From Hordeum vulgare subsp. vulgare (Eukaryota; Streptophyta; Magnoliopsida; Poales; Poaceae): DNA of 64,000 bases. Numbering within the stretch: position 1 is the stretch's first letter; each line of letters starts with the position of its first letter. Positions 31,870 to 42,267 of this stretch are shown one piece after another. The translations under genes were made by a program, and so were the position numbers. Location of the stretch: NCBI RefSeq assembly GCF_904849725.1, contig NC_058524.1, forward strand, positions 512,848,263 through 512,912,262, read 5' to 3'. The notes beneath the pieces are model-generated. The model saw only the letters and a program-made list of their open reading frames with translations, did no database searches and was not told the DNA's origin.

Positions 31870-33828
31870 TCAAATATTTTGTTCCTTCATATCGATGATA
31901 GCACCAATAGTCCTTAGGAAAGGTCTACCAAGAATAATGGGACATGAAGGATTGCAATCTATGTCAAGTACAATGTAATCCACGGGTACATAGTTCTTAT
32001 TTGCCACAATAAGAACATCATCAATCCTTCCCATGGGTTTCTTGACAGTAGAATCCGCAAGATGCAAATTAAGAGAACACTCTTCAATCTCATGAAAACC
32101 AAGAATATCACATAAAGACTTTGGAATCGCGGAAACACTAGCACCCAAATCACACAATGCATTGCATTCATAGTTTTTGATTTTGATTTTGATAGTAGGT
32201 TCCCACTCATTATGAAGTTTTCTAGGTATAGAGACTTCTAATTCGAGTTTCTCTTCAAGAGATTTCATCATAGCATCTACGATATGAGCGGTAAAGGCTT
32301 TGCTTTGGCTATAAGCATGTGGAGAGTTTGCAATCGATTGCATCAAGGAAATGCATTCAAACAAGGAGCAACTGTCATAATTGAATTCCTTGAAATCCAA
32401 AGTGGGAGTTTGATTACTACCCAATATTTTGATTTCTTCTACTCCACTCTCCACACATTTATCATCAAGATAGGTGGACTCCGAATCATTGGGGTGTTTT
32501 TCAACCAAAGTGGGTTCATATCGAGCCCCTTCATCAATAGGTTTGACACGCGAAAACAAAGATTCAAGAGGAGTCACACCAAGAACTTTAAGATCTTCGT
32601 GATTTGCATCACTAGAACGCACCCTTTTAAACCATTCATGCCTAGCGCAAATTTGGGCGGTTCTTTCTTTGCTCTCATTCTTGGAGAAACGCATATATTT
32701 TAAAGTTTCATCCAAGTTGACCTTGGGAGGAACACATCTTACTTTCAAAGCATCAATATCACAAGACATCCTATCAACGCTCTTAGCCAAATCGTCTATT
32801 TTGAGTAGTTTTTCCTCTATGGACGCATTGAAAATCTCTTGAGAGTTGATGAACTCTTTGATATAACTCTCTAAATCAGAGGGTAATTTGTTATGATTTC
32901 CATAAGTGTTTTTGTAGGAACTGCCATAATTGTTAGAGGAGTTACTAGGGAAAGGCCTAGGAACATAGTTTCCTCTAAAAGCATTGTTGTTGCCAAAATT
33001 GTTCCTACCAACAAAATTAACGTCCAAACTAGCGTTGCTACTCTCAATCAAGGAAGATAGTGGCATGTCATTACGATCTAGAGGAGCATTTCTACTAGCA
33101 ACCAAATTCATCAACTCGTCCATCTTAGCACTAAGCGAGTTAATTTCTTCTATAGCGTGTACCTTTTTGCTAGCAGGTGACCTTTCAGTGTGCCACTGAG
33201 AGCAGTTGGTCATGATATTGTCTAGGAGTTTTGTAGCGTCTCCTAACGTGATTTCCATGAACGTTCCACCTAAGGCGGAGTCCAAGATATTGCGAGAAGC
33301 AAAATTCAAACCAGCGTAAAAGATTTGTATGATCATCCATAAACTCAAGCCATGAGCGGGACAATTTCTAATCATTAACTTCATCCTCTCCCAAGATTGT
33401 GCAACGTGTTCATGATCAAGTTGCTTGAAATTCATGATATCGTTACTGAGAGAGATGATCTTAGCCAGCGGAAAATACTTGGATATATAAGCATCTTTGC
33501 ACTTATTCCAAGAATCGATACTCTTTTTAGGAAATGAAGAAAACCAAGTTTTTGCGCGATCTTCCAACCAGAAAGGAAAAAGCTTCAACTTAACAACATC
33601 ATTATCCACATATCTTTTCTTTTGCATATCGCAAAGCTCAATGAAGGTATTGAGATGGGATGCGGCATCTTGACTAGGAAGGCCAGAAAATTGCTCTTTC
33701 ATAACAAGATTCAGCAAGGCAGCGTTGATTTCATAAGATTCCGCACTAGTGGCGGGAGCAATCGGAGTACTGATAAAATCATTATTATTAGTACTCGAGA
33801 AGTCGCAAAGTTTGGTGTTTTCAGCCAT
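31870..33828 (-). CDS. Gag-protease polyprotein of element E, intact frame
   Basis: 652 residues from the Met at 33828 (MAENTKLCDFSSTNNNDFIS). The frame is open further upstream, but that part translates a T/C-rich leader. The gag core comes first: FSGLPSQDAASHLNTFIELC, KLKLFPFWLEDRAKTWFSSF, WNKCKDAYISKYFPLAK, QSWERMKLMIRNCPAHGLS. An Asn-rich low-complexity region follows (FGNNNAFRGNYV). The aspartic protease is near the C-terminus: CDLGASVSAIPKSLCDILGF and CPIILGRPFLRTIGAIIDM. There is no zinc knuckle and no RT. The open frame in an element with diverged LTRs is notable. It would assemble particles and perhaps process itself, relying on another element's RT and integrase. Confidence 0.85.
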   Translation of the reverse strand: MAENTKLCDFSSTNNNDFISTPIAPATSAESYEINAALLNLVMKEQFSGLPSQDAASHLNTFIELCDMQKKRYVDNDVVKLKLFPFWLEDRAKTWFSSFPKKSIDSWNKCKDAYISKYFPLAKIISLSNDIMNFKQLDHEHVAQSWERMKLMIRNCPAHGLSLWMIIQIFYAGLNFASRNILDSALGGTFMEITLGDATKLLDNIMTNCSQWHTERSPASKKVHAIEEINSLSAKMDELMNLVASRNAPLDRNDMPLSSLIESSNASLDVNFVGRNNFGNNNAFRGNYVPRPFPSNSSNNYGSSYKNTYGNHNKLPSDLESYIKEFINSQEIFNASIEEKLLKIDDLAKSVDRMSCDIDALKVRCVPPKVNLDETLKYMRFSKNESKERTAQICARHEWFKRVRSSDANHEDLKVLGVTPLESLFSRVKPIDEGARYEPTLVEKHPNDSESTYLDDKCVESGVEEIKILGSNQTPTLDFKEFNYDSCSLFECISLMQSIANSPHAYSQSKAFTAHIVDAMMKSLEEKLELEVSIPRKLHNEWEPTIKIKIKNYECNALCDLGASVSAIPKSLCDILGFHEIEECSLNLHLADSTVKKPMGRIDDVLIVANKNYVPVDYIVLDIDCNPSCPIILGRPFLRTIGAIIDMKEQNI

Positions 33829-34075
33829 GATGACTTCAACAAACCAACAAGAACACAAGAAAGCAATAAAACTGGCAAAGGAAAACGGCAAAAGGCAAAT
33901 GAAAACGGCAAGGGAGAAAGGCAAAAAGGCAAATGAAAACGGCAAGGGAAAAGGCAAATGAAAACAACAAATGTGAAGTGGGGGAGAGGAAAACAAGAGG
34001 CAACTGACAAAAAAGGTAAATGCAAGAGATGAGTTTGTGACACCTACTTGGATAGATCTTGACTTGATCTCTCCT
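33829..34075 (-). other. 5' leader of element E with short tandem repeats
   Basis: On the plus strand 33890-33970 repeats GGCAAATGAAAACGGCAAGG with spacers of 5-10 bases (three copies), giving a T/C-rich leader on the minus strand. This makes the upstream translation look like a hydrophobic signal sequence, which I do not accept as coding. Confidence 0.6.
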
Positions 34076-34092
34076 CCCCGGCAACGGCGCGA
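34076..34092 (-). other. Primer binding site of element E (tRNA-Asp, one mismatch)
   Basis: Plus-strand CCCCGGCAACGGCGCGA, one base from the tRNA-Asp 3' end. Ten bases separate it from the LTR at 34103. Confidence 0.88.
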
Positions 34093-34102
34093 GAAATACT
34101 TC

Positions 34103-35707
34103 TGCTACTGCGACAACAGACCTTCCCTGACAACGGCGCCAGGAATCCTGGTGCTACGGGCTACGCCTATAGGGACTTCCTTGGCAAATATGCAAAGGAT
34201 TTCCCCGCGGCCTTGGAGCCTTGCGTTGGTGTTCCCTTGAAGAGGATAGGGTGATCTAGCACAGCGATGGTAAGTATTTCCCTCAGTTTGAGAACCAAGG
34301 TATCGATCCAGTAAGGAGGATCGCGTCAAGTCACAAGTACCTGTACAAACACAAAGAGCTTGCACCCAACACTATGAAGGGGTTGTCAATCCCTTATAGA
34401 TTGTTTGCAAAGTGAGAACTGAAAGAAAGAAGGAAACAAAGCAAAGTAAAAGTAAAAGTGGAGACGATAGTTGTGAATAGACCCGGGGGCCGTAGTGTTC
34501 ACTAGTGGCTTCTCTCATGAAAGGAATTAGACGGTGGGTGAAAGAATTACCGTCGAGCAATTGATAGACCACGCAAAGTCATGACGTTATCTATGGCAAT
34601 GATCATATCTATAGGCATCACGTCCAAAACAAGTAGACCAATACTTTCTGCATTTACTACTATTACTCCACACATCGACCTCTATCCAGCATTCTAGTGT
34701 ATTGAGTTCATAAGATCAGAGTAACGCCTTAAGCAAGATGACATGATGTAGATGGACAATCTCAAATCTATGATGAAAGCACATCTTGTTACCCTTGATG
34801 GGAACAACACGATGCGTGCCTTCCTGCCCCTTCTGTCACTGGGAAAGGTCACCGCATGGTATGAACCCAAAACCAAGCACTTCTCCCATTGCAAGAATCA
34901 TAGATCTAGTTGGTCAAACAAAACCCAAGACTCGGAGAGACTTACAAGTATATCAACTCATGCATATAAGAAATCAACAAAGACTCAAATATAATTCATA
35001 GATAATCTGATCATAAATCCACAATTCATCGGATCTCGACAAACACACCGCCAAAGAGGATTACATCGGATAGATCTCCATGAAGATCATGGAGAACTTT
35101 GTATTGAAGATCCAAGAGAGAGAAGAAGCCATCTAGCTACTAACTACCGACCTGTAGGTCTGAAGTGGACTACTCACGAGTCATTGGAGAGGCGATGATG
35201 TTGATGTAGAAGCCCTCCAACTCCAAAGTCCCCACCAGCAGGGCACCGGGAAGGGTCTCTAGATGAGATCTCGCGGAAACGGAAGCTTGCGGCGGCGGAA
35301 AAGTGTTTTCGTGGATGCCCTGATTTTTCTGCAATTTTAGGGAATTTATAGGCCAAAGAGCTAAGGCAGGGGAGCGCCAGGGAGGCCACATGTCTGGTTG
35401 CCGCGGGCCCCCTGGCCACGGCAACACGGCTTGTGGGCTCCCTGTGGGCCCTCTGCCTTGGCCCTCATGTCCCCTGATCTTCTTCTGTTCTGGAAAAATT
35501 TATTTCGGGGATTTTATTCCGTTTGGACTCCGTTCCAAAATCAGATCTGAAAAGAGTCAAAAACACAAAAAAAATAGGAACTGGCACTTGGCACTGAATT
35601 AATAAGTTAGTCCCAAAAATGATATAAAAGGTATGTAAAACATCCAAAGTTGACAAGATAACAACATGAAACTATCAAAAAATTATAGATACGTTTGAGA
35701 CGTATCA
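34103..35707 (-). repeat. 5' LTR of element E
   Basis: Copy of 17013-18613. The left hairpin arm is eroded here (ccacatgtc at about 35385), while GGCTTGTGG is kept. The inner end carries GACAACGGCGCCAGG (34128-34142), a second primer-site-like sequence inside the LTR. Confidence 0.93.
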
Positions 35708-35712
35708 CTTGC
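35708..35712. other. Target site duplication of element E, right (CTTGC)
   Basis: Partner of 17008-17012. Confidence 0.95.
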
Positions 35713-36457
35713 CCATGCGCGATGTCTGTTCGCGCGTTGCAAGGAGGCGTGGATGGGATGAGATGGGCTGAGAGATGATGGTCGAAGGCAATGGCGCGGA
35801 ACCTACGACAATGGTGCTGCACATGCCTAGGGTGCACAGGATCCCTCCTACTGTTGCTGTCACATGTGCCTGATCCGCTCGATCTGTTCGCCGAAAGTTG
35901 GCCGGTGGCGTGAGGGCCTAATAGCGTGCTTGAATAAAGGCGGCGGTCCTAGGGTTCCTCTTGTGCCAAGATGAAGATCTTCCTGGGCCCATACTTTCTG
36001 ATCTGGCCGGAGTGGCGGGTTCCAGAAGGCTTCGTTGGCGAACTCCCATGGACGTGTTATGCGTGGAGATTGCTGGATCGGGGGGAAATCAGTTGTTCCC
36101 ATTGGTTCTCCGTTAAGGAGGGAGCGGCGCGAAGCTCTGCTATCTATTTCCCTCAGGAGATATTTTACTCTATGGTAAAGTCGGAGGTAGAGAATGTCAT
36201 GAAACCCGAGATTGGAGGACTAGTAATGATGATTCTATCCTACGACGTTTAGGAATTTGCTTAGAATTTCGGGATTCGTAGCAGTGGTATATAAGTGGGG
36301 ACACATCAGAGGTGAAGTTCAAGGTCCTACCTTTCAATGTGAAAATCCAAGGTCTGTCCTAAATTGGTTGTGCCTCGCAATGGCCTTGTTGAAGACATTG
36401 TTTTGAGAGCGGGGATTATCTTCAGGGTGAAAATTCAAGATTTATGATCGGGCGACG
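35713..36457 (+). mobile_element. LINE-like remnant, part 2
   Basis: Continues the sequence broken at 17012. No conserved ORF. The last 150 bases (gaagttcaaggtcctacctt ... gatcgggcgacg) run directly into 55308 when element H is removed. Ends with H's target site CGACG (36453-36457). Confidence 0.45.
36453..36457. other. Target site duplication of element H, left (CGACG)
   Basis: Matched by CGACG at 55303-55307. Confidence 0.95.
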
Positions 36458-37012
36458 TGTGGGGACCGAATTTTCAGGGAATTTAATTTCCCTTTCAAAT
36501 GGCCCTTAAGTATACCAGCCCCAGGAATACTGTTAGCTGGCACACCTTTCCTTGATACAAATGTCCAAGAAAAAATACAAATTGAGGTACAAGATCAAGG
36601 TGGTCTAATGAGTACATCAAAAGGGTTTCTAGTGGTTGATGGCAGACGCGTTACAGGGATCTCCAACTCCTGTGGGACTCCATTTCCCACAGGAACAGCT
36701 GCCCGGGTTAATTCCTATCTCGCACGGCTGCTGCCCGCGAAGCCTACACTCCAAGCTTTTTGTCAAGCATCTCCTCTCCAAGCTTGCAATTTGGCCAAGA
36801 CAATAGCCAGGGACGAGCCAGTGAGTACTTTGAATGTACTCGTAAACATCAAGAAGCAAACATATAATTTGCAGTGTTAGTCATACACTCATAATGATAC
36901 CATAATACTGTGTCAATTCAAAACATTACTCAAGCATTAGTAGTGAAGTTATAATCATACTAAAATTCATTAAGCAATCGATAAGGATATTAATATCGGA
37001 TGCCATATGAAG

Positions 37013-37250
37013 CATGCCACAGTGAGGCGTCTCAGCGATACCACATAAAGGGCTTATATGAAATAATAAACATGCCACAGTCGGGCATCTTGGCGACACC
37101 ACATAAAGGGCATATATGAAATAATAATAAACATGCCACAGTCGGGCGTCTCAGCGACTCCACATAAAGGGCTTATATGAAATTATAATAAACATGCCAC
37201 AGCTGGGCGTCTCAGCGACACCACATAAAGGGCTCATATGAAATAATAAA
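37013..37250. repeat. 58-61 bp minisatellite in H LTR, four copies
   Basis: The motif CATGCCACAG starts at 37013, 37071, 37132 and 37193, each followed by GTCTCAGCGA-like, CCACATAAAGGGC and TATGAAAT. The other LTR has only two copies (51768, 51829). This accounts for most of the length difference between the LTRs. Confidence 0.92.
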
Positions 37251-40030
37251 GAATATCCAGGAGGTAGAACCATCCCAGGGATATTCAACAATAAAAATCA
37301 TAACGGTTAGTCCACAAAAAATAATATTTATAATCATCCACTGTATTTCCTGATTTGTATCATACTCCTCTAACTACCTCCGAAGACCAACACTTAGACC
37401 GACACTTGACTACTCAACCAACGTACTTGACCATGGACACGACTAATCGAATAGTTTTGACTCTGCAGAGGGTGTACTCTTTACCCATAGTTCACGGTTT
37501 TCAATAGCCATCACGACTAATCCCGTGTACGACATTTTAGAAGTGGACACTCAGAATCAGTACACACCCACTTTGCCTCCACGAAGCCCGGATTCACCCG
37601 GACCACGCTGCCAAGGTAAAATCATAAGACGGGGAGGCTCAGACCTCGACTAGCATGGGATCAAAAATATTTATACCACGCGCTCACGGGTAGTTCCCTC
37701 CCTTCCAGTCCCAGACCGGAAACACCCATGCCCCCTAACCATATGACTGGATTTATACCACGGCTGAGGATACCTTCATCCGGGCCCCTCTACTCGTGTT
37801 GATAATAGGTGTGCAACTGACTGTACCGAATCCATTATCCACGAAATTATGGTACCACACAAATAAGGATACATACTAACAAGACTCGACCTAGGGTCGA
37901 CTTAGGAGGATTAAGTATTACCTGCAAGATTAGCTCAAACCATGTGCGAATGGAGTCACTACCCACCTAACATGCCTCGTTGACCACTCTCGTCCATGAG
38001 ATGTCAATCCCACGGTCGTATCTCCACAAGACACCGACTCTCACCGAATCCCATCCGGTAGGCATGTAGGTTAGGAAAGAGTGACCATTGTCCGTGTACC
38101 ACAATCATAGAAATCCTTACTCTCAATATCATGAAACCACATGCATGATTTGCCACATGAAATAACACCACAAATATAACATAACCCTATGATACTTTCC
38201 CCAAGCAAACTCATATAGCCAAGTTGAAAGTAGGTTCAGGATGCTTGCCTTCCAAGTGTAGAGAGGTGGCGTTCACCATAAAACTTTTGCAAGTTTTTAC
38301 TCCTCTCCTCAAAGCCTATTTAAAAATATATGCTAATTAACACACAATTTAAAAACAGCATACAAAATTATCTTAGAAAATTTTCAAATAAATACTAAAA
38401 TAAGCTAGACAAGATTTCAAATAGGTGAGAAAAAGAATCAACTCATTTGGAGTTTTCTATAAAAAGTTATAGCCAGTCAAAGTTTTGGTCAAAATCTATT
38501 TTTTAAAAATGAAAAAGAAAAGAAAGCGCTTCGGATGGAAATGCGCTAGCGCAATAGAGAAAACGTACTTGAACGAAGGCGTTTCCACTAGCGCGGGCTC
38601 TGGCTCGGACAGAAACGCTGACGCGTGGGGCCCTCGCGCAGGTTTGACTTGGGTCTCCTTCTTCCTCCTCTTGCCGAAGGAAGGAGGGACTCCGGCGAGG
38701 CTCACCGGCGACAGGATCCTCGATTCGAGGAACGGAGGGCACCGGCGTTCTTAGGGGACCGAGGCGCATCCATTTCACGGCCTTGGGGCTGTGGCGGCTG
38801 CCGGAAGCGAGCAACCCTTCCTCTACGGTGGAGGAAGCTTCGGCTCCGGTGGGGTGCTCGCTAGGAGAGGTTCTAGGTGCACGACGAGGGGCGGGGCAGG
38901 TCCGCTAGGTCCAGGAGGTTCGATGGTAGGCTCAGGCACGGGAAAGGCTCACTGATAGGAGCGAATCGACCTGAGGGGCTGCGGTGGCCGAAAGTCATTG
39001 GAGTTGGGAATGCAGGGGTCCTGGCCTTAAATTGGAGCTAGAGGGGCTAGCTACGGCTATCAGGGAGGACTTGCGATGATCTGAGGCTGCCGGGGGTCCT
39101 ATTTATAGCCTTGGAGTGTCGGTGCCGTGGCGGGGGTGGATCCGATCGTTAGGGACAGCCACTGGCGAGGGCACACGTGCGGCTTGATGCAGCTACAGGG
39201 CGGGGAGGCAGCGGCTCGTCGCAGGGAGGTGGACCACGGGGCAGGTGGCGCTCAAGGAGGGCTTGGGCGACGTTGCCTTGCTACGCAGCTACGGCAGCTT
39301 GACAACGGCCGGCGCGGCTGCGGCGATGCAGGGACGGTAGGGGCAGCAAGGGCATTAGGGGCGCATGAGGAGCTCGTGCGAGTGTGCCCACGTGCTGAGG
39401 TTGCTTCGAGCAACGAGGGGGCAACAGGGGCTGCGACGCACGGCTCAGTCTGCTGGCTGTAACACGCGCGCTCCACGGCACGCTCTGGCATGCCTGCCAG
39501 ATGCTCGACGAATTGCCACGGCTAGCTAGGGGCTTGGGCTAGTGGTGAAATGCTCCAGATTGACTAATGGCCTTACTATGGGTCTGCTAGACATGCTGGT
39601 TTAGTCTAGGGCTCAACTTCACCACTGGCATCTAGGTGCACTTCCTGGTCAGGGACACCAGGTGTTTGACAGAATGCCACTGGCATCTAGGGGCACTTTC
39701 TCGCCATTGTAATTTCCAGATATAAGCCTCACTGGATGGGCACAAAGATGGCAAGGTTTGATTTAGCAACTCAACAACTTCACAAGGCAATTCTAGTAAA
39801 AGTCCATTTCTAGACAGAAAAAATGACAATGCAACACGGGTCAAAACAACTCCAATGGGGTTGAAGTTTGGTACTTCATGATTTTATTGGGTGGACTACA
39901 AGCACAATTTTTTTCAAGAGCATATGGGAAGGAAAAAGTGGGGTTGTAGTTCAAAAGGCCAATCTGGTCCAGAACATAAAACAAGAAGTGGCGCTCAAAT
40001 ATTTCAAATGAAAAATATATATTTTTGCAG

Positions 40031-40035
40031 AAAAC
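40031..40035. other. Target site duplication of element D, left (AAAAC)
   Basis: Matched by AAAAC at 47253-47257. The uninterrupted site is present in the other H LTR at about 54637-54641. Confidence 0.95.
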
Positions 40036-41540
40036 TGATACGTCTCCAACGTATCTATATTTTTTGATGGTTCCATGCTATTATCTTGTCAACTTTGGAT
40101 GTTTTGTATGCATTTTATATCTTTTTGGGACTAACCTATTAAATCAGTGCCAAGTGTCAGTTCCAGTTTTTTCCGTGTTTTTGACCCTTTACAGAGGAGA
40201 ATATTAAACGGAGTCCAACCGGGATAAAATCTTCGGAATGATTTTTTCCGTAACAGAAGATACACAGGGAACTTGAGAACCAAGGCAAAGGACCCCGGGG
40301 GAGGACACAAGCCCCCTAGGCGCGGCCTGGGGGGGCGCCTAGCAGGTTTGTGGGCCCCCCGTGGCTCCATTGCCCTACCTCTTCCGCCTATAAATTCCAT
40401 CAAAATCTGAAACCACGGGAGAGAGCCACGAAAATAGTTTTCCGCCGCCGCAAGCTTCTGTCTCTGTAAGATCCCATCTGGGGCACGTCCTGGTGCCCTG
40501 CCAGAGGAGGATTCGGACACGGAGGGCTTCTTCGTCAACACCATTGCCTCTCCGATGATGCGTGAGTAGTTCACCACGGACCTTCAGGACCATAGCTAGT
40601 ATCTAGATGGCTTCTTCTCTCTCTTGGATCTTCAATACAAAATTCTCCATGATCTTCATGGAGATCTATCCGATGTAATCTTCTTTTGTGATGTGTTTGT
40701 CGAGATCCGATGAATTGTGGATTTATGATCAGATTATCTATGAATATTATTTGAGTTTCTTCTGATCTCTTATATGCATGATTTCGTATCCTTGTAATTC
40801 TCTTCGAGTTGTGGGTTTCGTTTGGCCAACTTGATCTGTAATTCTTCCAATGGGAGAAGTGCTTGGTTTTGGGTTCATACCGTGCGGTGTCCTCACCCAG
40901 CTACAAAAGGGGTAGCGAGGCACGCATCATGTTGTTGCCATCAAGGGTAAAAAGATGGGGTTTATATCTATTGCATCAATTTATCCCTCTACATCATGTT
41001 ATCTTGCTTAAGGCGTTACTCTGTTTGTTATGAACTCAATACACTAGATGCATGCTGGATAGCGGTCAATGTGTGGAGTAATAGTAGTAGATGCAGAAAG
41101 TATCGATCTACTTGTCTCGGACGTGATGCCTATATGTATGATGATTGCCTTAGATATCATCATGACTTTGCGCGGTTCTATCAATTTCTCGACAGTAATT
41201 CGTTCACCCACCGTAATATTTGCTATCATGAGAGAAGCCTCTAGTGAACACTATGGCCCCGGGGTCTACTTCACATCATATTTTCAGCTCTACACTTTTA
41301 CTTTGTTGCACTTTCCACCTTCAGATCTCACCTTGCAATTAATCGTGAAGGGATTGACAACCCCTTTATAGCGTTGGGTGCCAGTTTGTTTGTTTTTGAG
41401 CAGGTACATTGGTGACTTGCCTGGATACTCCTACTGGATTGATACCTCGGTTCTCAAACTGAGGGAAATACTTACTGCTACTGTGCCGCATCACCCTTTC
41501 CTCTTGAAGGGAAAAACCAACGCAAGCTCAAGAGGTAGCA
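40036..41540 (+). repeat. 5' LTR of element D
   Basis: TGATACGTCTCC ... AGAGGTAGCA. Hairpin: CACAAGCC (40306-40313), CTAGGCGC (40316-40323), GCGCCTAG (40335-40342), GGTTTGTG (40345-40352). TATAAA at 40389-40394, about 35 bp downstream. Confidence 0.94.
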
Positions 41541-41551
41541 AGAAGAATTTC

Positions 41552-41622
41552 TGGCACCGTTCCGGGGAGTATCAAGTCAAGAATAGTCTTCCTTCAACGT
41601 GTCAATTTCTGGCACCGGGGAT
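41552..41622 (+). other. Primer binding site of element D, present twice
   Basis: TGGCACCGTTCCGGGGAG at 41552-41569 is a tRNA-Asp primer site with one substitution and one missing base. A second, shorter match TTTCTGGCACCGGGGAT lies at 41607-41622, with the same preceding bases (atttc). This looks like a duplicated and then decayed primer-site segment. Confidence 0.75.
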
Positions 41623-41811
41623 TATTCTAAGTGCAGCTTATCCAAGTAACTGTCGCAAACTCATCTCTTGCATTTACTTTTTTGCCTCTCGTTTTCCTCT
41701 CCCCCACTTCAGAAAAACAAAAAATTACAAAAATATTTGCTTTTTTCGTTCACCCTTTTCTTTCGCTTGCTTTCTGTTTGCTTGTGCGTTTGTCTGCCTG
41801 CTAAGACCTGT

Positions 41812-42267
41812 ATGGCCCAACCAAAGGATTATGATGCTTACTATAAAAGGTTGGAAGAGATTGAAACTAGTGTTAAAGGCTTCATGTCTATACAATTTGA
41901 TTATAATAGTTACTTTTGTAGAGAACTAAGGGAGCAAAATTCTTTTATGGCTTTTATGAATAAAGAAGTTGATGATAAGGCCAAAGAATTCCTTGCGCTA
42001 AATTCTCAGTTTGCTCATCTTGAAAAATTGGTAGGCCATATTTCTGATAAACAAGCTACCTTAGTCAATAAAATGGCTGCTAAACCTGAAATATGTGATG
42101 AGAATCACGAAGATATTGAAGTGCTTGGTGTGACTCCTATTGAATCCTTGTTTTCTAATTTCAAACCGAATGATGATGGGGCTGGATATGAATCCACTTT
42201 GGTTGAGAAACGCCCCAATGATTCGGAGTCTATCTATCTTGATCTAAAAGCATTGAAAGTGGAATAG
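41812..42267 (+). pseudogene. Element D N-terminal ORF (gag core replaced)
   Basis: 151 residues from MAQPKDYDAYYKRLEEIETS. Compared with element E the whole gag core is missing. In its place is a helical, charged segment (NKEVDDKAKEFLALNSQFAH, then LEKLVGHISDKQATLVNKMA). From NHEDIEVLGVTPIESLFSNF onward it matches E's gag C-terminal part. The frame ends early at 42267 because of a small indel relative to E near 42243; the protease part continues in another frame. The new N-terminus could be a coiled-coil module taken from elsewhere. Confidence 0.7.

Larger units (their letters stand above)
17013..35707 (-). mobile_element. Element E: Gypsy LTR element with intact gag-protease ORF and no RT
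   Basis: LTRs 17013-18613 (1601 bp) and 34103-35707 (1605 bp), target duplication CTTGC, tRNA-Asp primer site at 34076-34092 and polypurine tract at 18614-18650 fix the minus orientation. Copia element G (19081-29515) is inserted in its non-coding 3' half. Without G it is about 8.3 kb. It carries a 652-residue gag-protease frame but no RT, RNase H or integrase, so it is non-autonomous. By eye the two LTRs differ at about 13 of the first 185 bases, making E older than G, as the nesting requires. Confidence 0.93.
36458..40035 (-). repeat. 3' LTR of element H, first piece (up to insertion of D)
   Basis: Includes the four-copy minisatellite (37013-37250), a GC-rich block (38570-39560) and a strong minus-strand TATAAATA box at about 39100-39107. 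Predicted ORFs in the GC-rich block do not share a frame with the second LTR, so they are not genes. Last five bases AAAAC are D's target site. Confidence 0.9.

Noticed and set aside
33829..33996. Signal-peptide-like N-terminus on the element E gag frame (MFSSPPLHICCFHLPF...)
   Set aside because: It is the translation of a T/C-rich leader with short tandem repeats. The Met at 33828 begins the part that resembles gag.
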